Shown here in pieces: positions 1 to 6,543 of a stretch of DNA of 13,985 bases. The translations under genes were made by a program, and so were the position numbers. The notes beneath the pieces were generated by a model that saw nothing but the letters and a program-made list of their open reading frames with translations, was not told where the DNA came from and searched no databases. The stretch covers positions 1 to 13,985 of the forward strand of contig DXZF01000406.1 in assembly GCA_019415425.1 (NCBI GenBank), written 5' to 3'. Each line of letters begins with the position of its first letter. The stretch's first letter is position 1. This DNA comes from Bacillota bacterium (GTDB lineage: Bacteria; Bacillota; Clostridia; Christensenellales; QAND01).

Positions 1-152
1 ATGCGCGCTTGCGCCCCGGCCGCTATTTGTGCCGCATTGCGCAAGCAGAGCGCTGCGTAGAGGTGGCCCAGGACGGGATGATTCGCATCGGCGACCACAA
101 GGACGCCCCGGTGGGAACCTGTTCCATCCAGTTTTTACAGAGGCAATCCTGA
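1..152 (+). CDS. C-terminal fragment of an unidentified protein (ribF by position only)
   Basis: An open frame enters from the left edge (codons in frame from base 3) and ends with TGA at 150-152, giving about 49 residues. The fragment reads like the end of a small beta-rich domain, with short strands around PGRYLCRI, CVEVAQDGMIRIG and GTCSIQFL. No catalytic motif can be seen. In many Firmicutes the gene just before rpsO is ribF (riboflavin kinase/FAD synthetase), preceded by truB. The tail does not show the usual C-terminal residues of a full riboflavin kinase domain, so ribF is inferred from position alone. A shortened FAD synthetase-only variant would be one way to reconcile the two. The following gene has its own promoter, so this one probably belongs to an upstream operon. 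No convincing terminator follows it. Confidence 0.5.
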   Translation, partial: ARLRPGRYLCRIAQAERCVEVAQDGMIRIGDHKDAPVGTCSIQFLQRQS

Positions 153-263
153 TCCTGCGCCATTTTACGTGCACGCGATTGGAAACGGGCTCTATATGCG
201 GTACGTTGCCTTCTCACATGGGGAAAGGGGGGATGTACCCGTGCAAATGCAAAGGGAATCCCC

Positions 264-292
264 TTTACAAACCGTTTTCCACGTGCTAAAAT
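264..292 (+). promoter_or_regulatory. Sigma-A-type promoter of rpsO
   Basis: TTTACA (264-269) and TAAAAT (287-292) are separated by exactly 17 bases and match the housekeeping consensus at five of six positions each. Transcription would start near 299, giving an untranslated leader of about 80 bases before rpsO. The -35 box overlaps the right arm of a short inverted repeat (AAAGGG 251-256, CCCTTT 261-266), which may be fortuitous. Confidence 0.65.
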
Positions 293-305
293 CGAACTTG
301 TATAT

Positions 306-352
306 CCGTATGCTGTGGCGTTGGCTGCTCCGGCCGCGATCTCGGGATACGG
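306..352 (+). promoter_or_regulatory. Hairpin in the rpsO leader, candidate S15 autoregulatory element
   Basis: CCGTAT at 306-311 can pair with ATACGG at 347-352. The 35 bases between them are GC-rich and contain further short pairings (GGC with GCC). The structure starts just after the predicted transcript start and ends 13 bases before the AGGAG ribosome binding site. S15 is known to repress its own translation by binding structured leaders in several bacteria, and those structures differ between lineages. The role here is inferred from position only. Confidence 0.35.
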
Positions 353-380
353 GGATGAGAAAAAAAGGAGAAGACAAACC

Positions 381-644
381 ATGACACAAGAACGCAAACA
401 GCAAATCATCCGTGAATTTGCCACCTGTGAGAACGACACCGGGTCCCCTGAGGTACAGGTTGCACTGCTGACCGAGCGCATCAACCACCTCAATGAGCAC
501 CTCAAGATCAATAAAAAGGACCATCACTCCCGCCGCGGTCTGTTGCAGATGGTCGGCCGCCGTCGCGGCCTGCTCAACTACCTGCGGGAGAAGGACATCG
601 AACGCTATAGAGCGCTGATCGCGAAATTGGGACTTCGCCACTGA
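381..644 (+). CDS. rpsO: 30S ribosomal protein S15
   Basis: This encodes S15, a primary binding protein of the 30S platform that contacts the 16S rRNA central domain and helps form a bridge to the 50S subunit. The product has 87 residues, close to the usual 88-89. It carries the family hallmarks: a TGSPEVQ segment near residue 22, the NHLNEHLK helix, the [10 protein letters not shown] motif near residues 45-54, and a YLREKD-RY-LI-LGLR C terminus. The ATG at 381 is preceded by AGGAG at 366-370 with a normal gap. In-frame upstream codons would add a low-complexity extension not seen in the family and were rejected. It has its own promoter at 264-292 and lies directly upstream of pnp, the arrangement conserved across bacteria. 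A terminator-like hairpin separates the two. Confidence 0.97.
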   Translation: MTQERKQQIIREFATCENDTGSPEVQVALLTERINHLNEHLKINKKDHHSRRGLLQMVGRRRGLLNYLREKDIERYRALIAKLGLRH

Positions 645-652
645 GCAAATCG

Positions 653-682
653 TAGAGCGGGTTTATCTCGCTCTATCTTTTT
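653..682 (+). terminator. Intrinsic terminator or attenuator between rpsO and pnp
   Basis: TAGAGCG (653-659) pairs with CGCTCTA (669-675). Two more pairs (660-668 as G-U, 661-667) extend the stem to 9 bp around a 5-base loop (662-666), and TCTTTTT follows at 676-682. It lies 8 bases after the rpsO stop and 20 bases before the pnp ribosome binding site. It probably terminates part of the transcription from the rpsO promoter and lowers pnp relative to rpsO. In E. coli the equivalent interval holds both a terminator and an RNase III site used in pnp autoregulation. Confidence 0.7.
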
Positions 683-719
683 ATAGGGCACGTTTGCCAA
701 GAAGGAGAAACAGAGAAGA

Positions 720-2822
720 ATGGAGAAGGTATTTTCAACCGAATTTGCCGGCCGTACACTCATTGTGGAAACCGGCAAATACGCACAACAGGCCGGCGGT
801 TCCTGCATTGTTCGCTGCGGGGATACCGCGGTGCTCGTCTGTGCCACGGCCAGCAGCAAGCCGCGCGAGGGCATTGATTTTTTCCCGCTCAGCTGCGAAT
901 TTGAAGAGAAGCTCTACTCGGTGGGCAAGATCCCGGGTGGATTTATCAAGCGCGAAGGGCGCCCGACGGAAAAGGCCATCCTGACCTGCCGCCTGATGGA
1001 CCGCCCGCTTCGCCCGTTGTTCCCCAAAGGATACCGCAATGATGTACAAGTCGTCGCTACGGTGCTGTCGGTGGATCAGGAGATTCCGCCGGATATCTAT
1101 GCCATGATCGGTTCGTCGGTTGCGCTGTCCATCAGCGACATTCCGTTTGCCGGGCCTACAGCCGCTGTGACGGTCGGCTTTGTGGATGGAGAATATGTAC
1201 TCAACCCGGATATGAAACAGCGCGAACAGTCGCGCTTGCATTTGACCGTGGCGGGCACCAAAGACGCGGTGATGATGGTGGAAGCCGGCGCCAAAGAGAT
1301 CACGGAGAGCGAGATGCTCGAGGCGATCCTGTTTGGACACGAAGAGATCAAGAAAATCGTGGCGTTTATCCAGTCCATCGCCGACGAGATTGGCAAGGAA
1401 AAACAGGCGCCCCCCGTCATTGAGCACGACGAAGTGTTTGACCAGAAGGTCATGGATTATGCCGCGGACAAAGTCCACTGGTCGCTGGATACCTTTGATC
1501 GCTACGAGCGCCAGGAGCGCCAGGATCAGATCAAGGAAGAGATCATCGCGCACTTTGAGCCGGATTACCCCGAATGCGCCAAACGCGTGGACGAGATCCT
1601 CTACGATATGACCAAGCAGGCGGTGCGTACCCGCATTCTGGAAGAGGGCGTGCGCCCGGACGGCCGCGCCTTAAAAGAGATCCGCCCGATTTGGAGCGAG
1701 GTCGGCATCCTCAAGCGTCCGCACGGCAGCGGCGTGTTCACGCGTGGGCAAACGCAGGTCATGACCATCCTGACGCTGGGGGCGATGAGCCAGGTGCAGG
1801 TGCTTGACGGGCTGTCGGAAGAGGACAGCAAGCGCTACATGCATCAGTACAACATGCCGCCCTACTCGGTCGGCGAGACGCGCCCCATGCGCGGGCCGGG
1901 CCGCCGCGAGGTGGGCCATGGCGCGCTGGCAGAGCGCGCGTTGGCGCCGCTGATCCCCAGTGAAGAGGAATTCCCGTACGCCATTCGCCTTGTCAGCGAA
2001 GTCATCAGCAGCAATGGCAGCACGTCGATGGCCAGCGTCTGCGCTTCCACGCTCGCCCTGATGGATGGCGGCGTGCCGATCAAGGCGCCTGTGGCCGGTG
2101 TGGCCATGGGCCTGATCAAAGACGAAGCCAAGGGCGAAGTCGCGGTATTGACGGATATTCAGGGCCTGGAGGACTTTTTGGGGGATATGGACTTCAAGGT
2201 GGCCGGTACGGAAAAGGGCATTACCGCCATCCAGATGGATATCAAGATCAAGGGCATTGACCGCCCCATTTTGGAACGCGCATTGGCGCAGGCCAAAGAG
2301 GGACGCATGCACATCCTGGGCAAGATGCTGGAGACGATCGACCATCCGCGCGAGCAGTTGAGCCCCTATGCGCCCAAGATCATCTGCTTTACCATCAATC
2401 CCGAGAAGATCGGCGAAGTGGTCGGCCCGCGCGGCAAGACCATCAACAAGATCATCGCCGATACCGGTGTCACGATCGATATCGAGGACGACGGCAAGGT
2501 GTACATCTGCACGCCGGATGCCGAGGCGGCACAGCGTGCCAAAAAGACCATCGAAGGGATCGTCAAGGAGATCGAAGTCGGCGAGGTATACCTGGGCAAA
2601 GTTGTGCGCATCATGCCGTTTGGCGCATTTGTTGAACTATTGCCCGGAAAAGACGGCATGGTCCACATCTCCAAGCTGGCGCGTGAACGCGTAGAGAAGG
2701 TGGAGGATGTGGTCAATATCGGCGATGAGATCCTCGTCAAGGTCATTGAGATCGACGAAAAGGGTCGCGTGAACCTGACGCGTAAGGACTTGTTGCCACC
2801 CGAACCCAAAAAGCAAAAATAA
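720..2822 (+). CDS. pnp: Polynucleotide phosphorylase (polyribonucleotide nucleotidyltransferase)
   Basis: This enzyme degrades RNA 3' to 5' by phosphorolysis, releasing nucleoside diphosphates, and acts as a trimer in RNA turnover in the cytoplasm. The product has 700 residues, the usual length. The domain order is visible: a first RNase PH-like core (about residues 10-140), a helical linker, and a second RNase PH-like core (about 315-550) with the catalytic [11 protein letters not shown] segment. Asp485 and Asp491 there correspond to the active-site aspartates of the E. coli enzyme. A KH domain with the GPRGK loop follows at 569-573, then an S1 RNA-binding domain from about residue 621 ([19 protein letters not shown]). 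The ATG at 720 has AAGGAG at 702-707. The gene may be co-transcribed with rpsO by read-through of the hairpin at 653-682. A strong terminator follows. Confidence 0.98.
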   Translation: MEKVFSTEFAGRTLIVETGKYAQQAGGSCIVRCGDTAVLVCATASSKPREGIDFFPLSCEFEEKLYSVGKIPGGFIKREGRPTEKAILTCRLMDRPLRPLFPKGYRNDVQVVATVLSVDQEIPPDIYAMIGSSVALSISDIPFAGPTAAVTVGFVDGEYVLNPDMKQREQSRLHLTVAGTKDAVMMVEAGAKEITESEMLEAILFGHEEIKKIVAFIQSIADEIGKEKQAPPVIEHDEVFDQKVMDYAADKVHWSLDTFDRYERQERQDQIKEEIIAHFEPDYPECAKRVDEILYDMTKQAVRTRILEEGVRPDGRALKEIRPIWSEVGILKRPHGSGVFTRGQTQVMTILTLGAMSQVQVLDGLSEEDSKRYMHQYNMPPYSVGETRPMRGPGRREVGHGALAERALAPLIPSEEEFPYAIRLVSEVISSNGSTSMASVCASTLALMDGGVPIKAPVAGVAMGLIKDEAKGEVAVLTDIQGLEDFLGDMDFKVAGTEKGITAIQMDIKIKGIDRPILERALAQAKEGRMHILGKMLETIDHPREQLSPYAPKIICFTINPEKIGEVVGPRGKTINKIIADTGVTIDIEDDGKVYICTPDAEAAQRAKKTIEGIVKEIEVGEVYLGKVVRIMPFGAFVELLPGKDGMVHISKLARERVEKVEDVVNIGDEILVKVIEIDEKGRVNLTRKDLLPPEPKKQK

Positions 2823-2836
2823 GGCATAACCTCACA

Positions 2837-2863
2837 GGGGCGCGGCGATCGCGCCCCTTTTTT
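2837..2863 (+). terminator. Strong intrinsic terminator after pnp
   Basis: GGGGCGCG (2837-2844) pairs perfectly with CGCGCCCC (2850-2857) around the loop GCGAT, followed by six Ts (2858-2863). It lies 14 bases after the pnp stop codon. This all-GC 8-bp stem should end the rpsO-pnp transcript efficiently. Confidence 0.92.
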
Positions 2864-2930
2864 GATTGATTTTATCTCGAAGGCAAGTCCCACCTCCTTG
2901 ATGCATACACTGCAACATGGAGGCGATGAG

Positions 2931-3617
2931 ATGAATCAATCCGGGAAAAAGACGCTATGGGCGACGGTGGCCATCGTGGCCATGATCGTGCTGGCCTTTT
3001 GCATGACCAGCGTTCCAGCCGTACAACAGGCCATGGCGCAGATGACCAACCATCCGGTCTACCAATCCAGCGCAGATGGCATCAGCCTGATCAGTATCTA
3101 CGAAGGGGAATGGGCGCCGTTGCTGTCCACGTGCACACGGGCGGCGGACAAGCAGATTTACCTCACGATTGCGCTGCCTGTAGAGACGATTCTCTCGGGA
3201 GAGGAGCAGGTGGTCAAGCTGCAGCAAATGGGGCACGAAGTCGCCGTATACGGCACGGATCCCAGCGGCCAATCGCAAGAGGAATGGCTGCTGGAACAAC
3301 AGCGGCAAATCGATCAGGTGCAAAATGTAATCCAAAATAAAGAACTTGTTTACGTTCCGTTTTCTTCGCATACCAGCCACGCTGCTGCGCTGTTGTGCCG
3401 CAAGATGGGGATGACGTATGCGCTCTTTAGCAAAGATTCGCGCGCCTATGCGGCCGCAGACGCCGCAGCGCTTGCACAAAAGATAGTAGAAAATGCGCAA
3501 TTGGGGGACTTTATCTATATCAGCCTGTCGCCCGCGTGTGATTTCGACGCATTGGCACAAAACCTCTCCCAAAGAAATTTGGCGTGCCTGACGATCACAC
3601 AGGCGCTCAACGATTGA
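2931..3617 (+). CDS. Membrane-anchored, degenerate NodB/polysaccharide-deacetylase-like protein (ylxY position)
   Basis: The product has 228 residues. A basic N terminus and one hydrophobic segment (about residues 9-25) form a signal or membrane anchor, so the rest should be extracytoplasmic. The gene lies between pnp and the M16 peptidase, where Bacillus has ylxY, a NodB-family polysaccharide deacetylase. The remainder can be laid on the NodB fold. ISLISIYEGEW (about 51-61) falls where the family has its TFDDGP strand. QMGHEVAVYGTDP (about 99-111) falls where GHEIGNHTxSH is expected. A late DFIYISLSP strand and an LACLTITQAL end match the last strands. The Asp-Asp motif, the HxxxH metal ligands and the RPPYG motif are all missing, so deacetylase activity is unlikely. 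The ATG at 2931 is chosen for GGAGG at 2919-2923; upstream in-frame codons run into the pnp terminator. NodB assignment is inference from pattern and synteny. The function is unknown, perhaps structural in sporulation or envelope assembly. Confidence 0.7.
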   Translation: MNQSGKKTLWATVAIVAMIVLAFCMTSVPAVQQAMAQMTNHPVYQSSADGISLISIYEGEWAPLLSTCTRAADKQIYLTIALPVETILSGEEQVVKLQQMGHEVAVYGTDPSGQSQEEWLLEQQRQIDQVQNVIQNKELVYVPFSSHTSHAAALLCRKMGMTYALFSKDSRAYAAADAAALAQKIVENAQLGDFIYISLSPACDFDALAQNLSQRNLACLTITQALND

Positions 3618-3642
3618 AAGCGCCCGGGAACCCTGATACAAT
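3614..3642 (+). promoter_or_regulatory. Sigma-A-type promoter of the M16 peptidase gene
   Basis: TTGAAA (3614-3619) and TACAAT (3637-3642) are separated by 17 bases, each matching the housekeeping consensus at five of six positions. The -35 box overlaps the TGA stop (3615-3617) of the preceding gene. Transcription would begin near 3649, giving a leader of about 20 bases before the ATG at 3668. It would drive the peptidase and the dUTPase independently of the upstream gene. Confidence 0.65.
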
Positions 3643-3667
3643 AGTGACAATGAATGGGAGGCGTTCC

Positions 3668-4930
3668 ATGTACTACCAAAGAACATTGCCCAATGGCATT
3701 CGCGTCGTGGGGCAGCAGATTGAAGGATTTCACTCCGTAAGCGTTGGCATCTGGACGCGTACGGGTTCGGCCAACGAGCTTGGCGAAAAAGAGCGTGGTA
3801 TTACGCACTTTATCGAGCACATGCTCTTCAAGGGGACGCAGCGTCGCACAGCACAGCAAATTGCCGCGGAGATGGACGGCATGGGGGGCATTTTAAACGC
3901 TTTTACGTCCAAGGAGTGCACCTGCTACCACGCGCGCGTCTCTGGTGAAAAGCTGGCGGAGGCATACGACATTCTCTCGGACATCGTACTGCACGCCACG
4001 CTCAACGAACAGGAGATGGAAAGGGAAAAAGGAGTCGTGCTGGAGGAAATCAACATGTCGGAAGACATGCCGGAGGACCTGGTGCACGAGCTTTTGGCAC
4101 AGGCGTATTTTGGCGATCACGCGCTGGCGCTGCCGATTCTGGGCAACAAACAGAGCGTCAGCAGCTTTACGCGCGAGGATTTGCTCGATTATATGCACCG
4201 CCGCTACGTGCCGCAGACCATGGTGGTCGCAGCGGCCGGTGGATTTGATTTTGAGATGCTGTGCGATATGGTGGAGCGTACGCTGGGGCAGATGCCGCGC
4301 AGCGATCATGATTTGCCAGACTATCCGGCGTTTACACCGCACAGCGGTCGCGTGGTGTTGCGCGAAAAGCCCATTGAGCAGGCGCATCTGTGCATGGCCA
4401 CACCCGCGTTTGCCCTGGGGGATGATCGGATTTTTGCGCTCTCGGTCCTCAACAACGCCTTTGGCGGCGGCATGTCCTCCCGTTTGTTCCAGAAGATTCG
4501 TGAAGAACGCGGCCTGGCCTACGACGTGTATTCGCATCCTTCCTCCTACTTGCAGTGCGGCGCCTTTACCATCTATACCGGCATCAACGCGGCGCACACG
4601 GAGAGCGTCATTGAGTTGGTCTTGCAGGAGATGGAAGAGGTCAAGCGCAACGGCTTGAGCAAGGAGGAGTTTACCCGCGCCAAGGACCAGCTCAAGGGGA
4701 ATTATGTGCTGGGACTGGAATCCACCTCCTCGCGCATGAATGCGCTGGGCAAGGCAATGACCATGCAGGGAGAGCTGCGCACCGCAGAGCAAATGCTGGA
4801 GGGAATCGAAAAGGTGGATATGGACGCTGTCGCGGCCATTCTTCCGACTGTGTTTGATTTGGATCGCTTGAGCATCAGCGCCGTGGGCAATATTCGGCCC
4901 GACGCCATTCGGAAAGCGGTCGGAAAGTGA
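3668..4930 (+). CDS. M16 family zinc metallopeptidase (insulinase/processing-peptidase-like, MlpA/YmxG type)
   Basis: The product has 420 residues, the size of bacterial single-chain M16B peptidases, which work as clam-shaped dimers on peptides or unfolded segments. The inverted zinc motif HFIEH occupies residues 47-51: His47 and His51 bind zinc and Glu50 is the catalytic base. Glu127 in the VVLEEI segment, 76 residues after His51, is the expected third ligand. The C-terminal half carries the family FGGGMSSRLFQKIREERGLAY stretch (cited here in part: GGGMSSRLFQ, REERGLAY). No signal peptide is seen, so it is probably cytoplasmic. The ATG at 3668 is chosen because GGGAGG (3656-3661) sits 6 bases upstream and MYYQRTLPNGIRV is a typical family start; in-frame ATGs at 3584 and 3650 lack a site. 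The gene follows the ylxY-position gene, as mlpA (ymxG) does in Bacillus, and probably forms an operon with the dUTPase 27 bases downstream. Confidence 0.93.
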   Translation: MYYQRTLPNGIRVVGQQIEGFHSVSVGIWTRTGSANELGEKERGITHFIEHMLFKGTQRRTAQQIAAEMDGMGGILNAFTSKECTCYHARVSGEKLAEAYDILSDIVLHATLNEQEMEREKGVVLEEINMSEDMPEDLVHELLAQAYFGDHALALPILGNKQSVSSFTREDLLDYMHRRYVPQTMVVAAAGGFDFEMLCDMVERTLGQMPRSDHDLPDYPAFTPHSGRVVLREKPIEQAHLCMATPAFALGDDRIFALSVLNNAFGGGMSSRLFQKIREERGLAYDVYSHPSSYLQCGAFTIYTGINAAHTESVIELVLQEMEEVKRNGLSKEEFTRAKDQLKGNYVLGLESTSSRMNALGKAMTMQGELRTAEQMLEGIEKVDMDAVAAILPTVFDLDRLSISAVGNIRPDAIRKAVGK

Positions 4931-4957
4931 TTTTTACAATTGAAGAGGGGCAGAGCC

Positions 4958-5347
4958 ATGGATAAATTGGACGAGATTTTTGCCTTGCAGGGGCAGTTTG
5001 ATGCAGAACTTCTGGAAAGGCGCAACCTGTCTCACATCACCTATGATGAATGGATGCAAAAGGAGACGCTGGCGCTGATCAGCGAATTGTGCGAAATGCT
5101 GCGGGAGACCAACTTCAAGTGGTGGAAGAACCCGCAGGAAAACAATATGGACGCCGTGCGCGAGGAGCTGGTGGACGTGCTGCATTTCTTTGTCAGCATG
5201 TGCATCAAATCCGGCATGACCAGTGCGGAATTACATCGCCTGTACCTTGCGAAGAATCAGGAGAATTTTGATCGCCAGCACGGAAAGAGCCAAAAGCCTG
5301 GCTATGCCTTACAGGAACACACAGACCCGGGGGAGCCGCGCGCTTGA
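4958..5347 (+). CDS. Dimeric-type dUTPase (all-alpha NTP pyrophosphatase, dUTPase_2/MazG-like)
   Basis: The product of 129 residues is likely to hydrolyse dUTP to dUMP and pyrophosphate, keeping uracil out of DNA and feeding thymidylate synthesis. The all-alpha NTP pyrophosphatase signature is present: an ExxE motif in ISELCEML (Glu43, Glu46) followed by FKWWKN and an ExxD motif in REELVDVLHFF (Glu70, Asp73). These four acidic residues should bind magnesium. FKWWKN with LHFF fits the dUTPase_2 branch better than generic MazG, although specificity cannot be proven by eye. The ATG at 4958 is preceded by AGAGGGG (4944-4950) with a 7-base gap. It starts 27 bases after the peptidase stop, so the two are probably co-transcribed, and a terminator follows. 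Bacillus has ymxH at this position instead. Confidence 0.82.
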   Translation: MDKLDEIFALQGQFDAELLERRNLSHITYDEWMQKETLALISELCEMLRETNFKWWKNPQENNMDAVREELVDVLHFFVSMCIKSGMTSAELHRLYLAKNQENFDRQHGKSQKPGYALQEHTDPGEPRA

Positions 5348-5361
5348 TTGTCGCTTCCCGC

Positions 5362-5384
5362 AAAGAGCCGCAAGGCTCTTTTTT
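5362..5384 (+). terminator. Intrinsic terminator after the dUTPase gene, between convergent genes
   Basis: AAAGAGCC (5362-5369) pairs with GGCTCTTT (5374-5381) around a GCAA tetraloop, with six Ts at 5379-5384. It ends the peptidase-dUTPase transcript. The LysR gene on the opposite strand has its stop codon at 5383-5385, inside the T tract. On the minus strand the same stem is followed only by TTTG, so it may act weakly in that direction too. Confidence 0.88.
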
Positions 5385-6318
5385 ATCTCTCTTTTTTAGA
5401 AAATAATGCGTCCCCGCCATGTAAGCAAGAAATCGACTGATGCATAATCGCATCTAAGAATGCGCTGGCTGTCCGCGACAAATAGCGTTTTCTATGCCAG
5501 AAGACAATGATCTGCGTACACATCTCCATGTCGTCCAACTTGAAGATGCGCAGTTTCCGCTGTATGCTTCGCTCACTTTCCTCATACAACGCGGTGGAAG
5601 GGAGAATGGCTGCGCCAATTCCCATGTGTACCTGCATTAACGTTGTGCGTGATTCAGCAGTCGTAGAGACAAATCTCGGCGTCAGTCCATATCGCGCAAA
5701 GGCACGGATTAGGTATGGCTGTGACGAACGGCTGGCAATTAATGGTACTGCAGCCAGTTTAGGCAAGGTAATGGTATCGCCGTCATAGGGTAGATGATGG
5801 GCGTGCGCACACACCAGCATATGGACGGGAGGCATTGAAATCCATTCGATCTGTTCGCTCATCAAGTAGTTGTCTCGAAGTACGCCCAGTGCAAACTCAA
5901 TTTCTCCCTTTTCAATTAGCGCCGTCATCTCTGAAATACTTCCTTCCAGCAGATTGTACTGTACCAATGGATGCTGCCTATAAAATTTGTCCATTGCCTT
6001 GTGAATCAAGTACAAGCCCGAGTGCGAAGTGCCAAAGTGCAACGTTCCGTACAGTTCCTTACCCAAGTCACGGATTTGTTGCCCAGCCATATCTGCCATG
6101 GCAATGATTTGCTGTGCCTTCTGGTAAAATAGCATACCAGCTTGTGTCAGGCGGATACCTTTGGGTAACCGTAAAAAGAGCGGGGTTCCCAGTTCTTCCT
6201 CTAACAATTTGATCTGATACGTGACGGATGGTTGCGAGATCGTCAAACATTTCGCGGCAGCACATACCCCTTTTTCCTGTACAACAGTTATAAAATAGCG
6301 CATTTGTTTAAGCTCCAT
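5383..6318 (-). CDS. LysR-type transcriptional regulator
   Basis: The product has 311 residues, the usual length for a LysR-type regulator, a tetrameric DNA-binding protein that responds to a small-molecule co-inducer. The N-terminal winged helix-turn-helix is plain: MELKQMRYFITVV, then AAAKCLTISQPSVTYQIKLLEEELGTPLF (cited in part: LTISQPSVTYQI; about residues 20-50) and RLTQAG near 56-61. A substrate-binding-protein-like effector domain runs from about residue 90 to 295 and includes GIGAAILPS. The start at 6318 has GAGGTG (6324-6329 on the complement) 5 bases upstream. It is transcribed away from the PTS permease-dehydrogenase pair, the classical layout for a LysR regulator controlling its divergent neighbour and itself. 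It probably senses the transported sugar or a catabolic intermediate. Codon use is more AT-rich than in the flanking ribosomal and sporulation genes. The effector cannot be read from the sequence. Confidence 0.93.
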   Translation of the reverse strand: MELKQMRYFITVVQEKGVCAAAKCLTISQPSVTYQIKLLEEELGTPLFLRLPKGIRLTQAGMLFYQKAQQIIAMADMAGQQIRDLGKELYGTLHFGTSHSGLYLIHKAMDKFYRQHPLVQYNLLEGSISEMTALIEKGEIEFALGVLRDNYLMSEQIEWISMPPVHMLVCAHAHHLPYDGDTITLPKLAAVPLIASRSSQPYLIRAFARYGLTPRFVSTTAESRTTLMQVHMGIGAAILPSTALYEESERSIQRKLRIFKLDDMEMCTQIIVFWHRKRYLSRTASAFLDAIMHQSISCLHGGDALFSKKER

Positions 6319-6347
6319 TTTGACACCTCATTAAATTATTAGATCAA

Positions 6348-6377
6348 TTCAATCAGAAAACGGTATTTTTCAATCAG
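6348..6377 (+). repeat. Two direct 9-bp repeats, candidate LysR binding sites
   Basis: TTCAATCAG occurs at 6348-6356 and again at 6369-6377. The start-to-start distance is 21 bp, two helical turns, so both copies face the same side of the helix. Each is followed by a related GGTATTT/GTATTT string. The second copy overlaps the proposed -35 box of the permease operon, and the first lies just upstream. That is the spacing expected for a LysR-type activator with a recognition and an activation site. A role as operator is inferred. Confidence 0.5.
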
Positions 6378-6395
6378 GTATTTCGATTATATACT
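6367..6395 (+). promoter_or_regulatory. Candidate promoter of the PTS permease-dehydrogenase operon
   Basis: TTTTCA (6367-6372) and TATACT (6390-6395) are 17 bases apart. The -10 box is good and the -35 box is imperfect (four of six), as expected for a promoter that needs an activator. The LysR candidate sites overlap it. Transcription from about 6402 would give a leader of about 140 bases before the permease start. That leader contains a short inverted repeat (TACCG 6429-6433, CGGTA 6443-6447) but no riboswitch class I recognise. Confidence 0.5.
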
Positions 6396-6414
6396 GAATT
6401 ATATAAAAAGGAAA
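6386..6414 (-). promoter_or_regulatory. Candidate promoter of the LysR gene, overlapping the divergent operon promoter
   Basis: On the complement, TATAAT (6391 to 6386) is a perfect -10 box. The matching -35 position at 17-base spacing reads TTTCCT (6414 to 6409), a weak match. Transcription would begin near 6379 and run into the LysR gene. The -10 box overlaps the opposing -10 by two bases, so the two promoters would compete, and LysR bound at the repeats could repress its own gene. Confidence 0.4.
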
Positions 6415-6543
6415 TACGTTTGAAAAGCATACCGGAGAAATACGGTAAAGAATGCACGGAAAGGCGTGAGGGCGACTGAGTAGGTAACAACCGTAGTTAA
6501 GAAAAGGAGTATTGCTGGCCAATTGTGAAGAGAGGTGCTTAAT

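Noticed and set aside
224..266. Hairpins from G-rich runs (224-234) and CCCCTTT (260-266), or AAAGGG/CCCTTT (251-266), as a terminator of the first gene
   Set aside because: Several mutually exclusive short stems are possible and no proper T tract follows, so I could not support a terminator.
735..1553. Long minus-strand open frame (272 residues) opposite pnp
   Set aside because: It mirrors the codon periodicity of pnp, has no ribosome binding site of its own and shows no recognisable domain; a shadow frame typical of GC-rich third positions.
2862..2930. N-terminal extension of the NodB-like gene to ATG 2862
   Set aside because: It would start inside the pnp terminator T tract without a binding site; ATG 2931 has GGAGG and begins a normal signal/anchor.
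3584..3667. Upstream ATGs (3584, 3650) as starts of the M16 peptidase
   Set aside because: They overlap the preceding gene or the promoter, lack ribosome binding sites, and add residues not seen in the family.
3893..4792. Long minus-strand open frame (299 residues) opposite the M16 peptidase
   Set aside because: The plus-strand frame carries the zinc motif and family sequence throughout. The minus frame is His/Gln/Arg-rich with no family features.
6420..6500. Wording in the permease leader reminiscent of group II intron or riboswitch segments
   Set aside because: No domain V, no reverse transcriptase and no complete riboswitch core could be traced; the resemblance is to short strings only.
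6535..6543. GTG at 6535 as the start of the IIC-IID permease
   Set aside because: It lies within the AGAGGTG that serves as the ribosome binding site for TTG at 6544; the nearest upstream alternative (6504-6509) is about 25 bases away.
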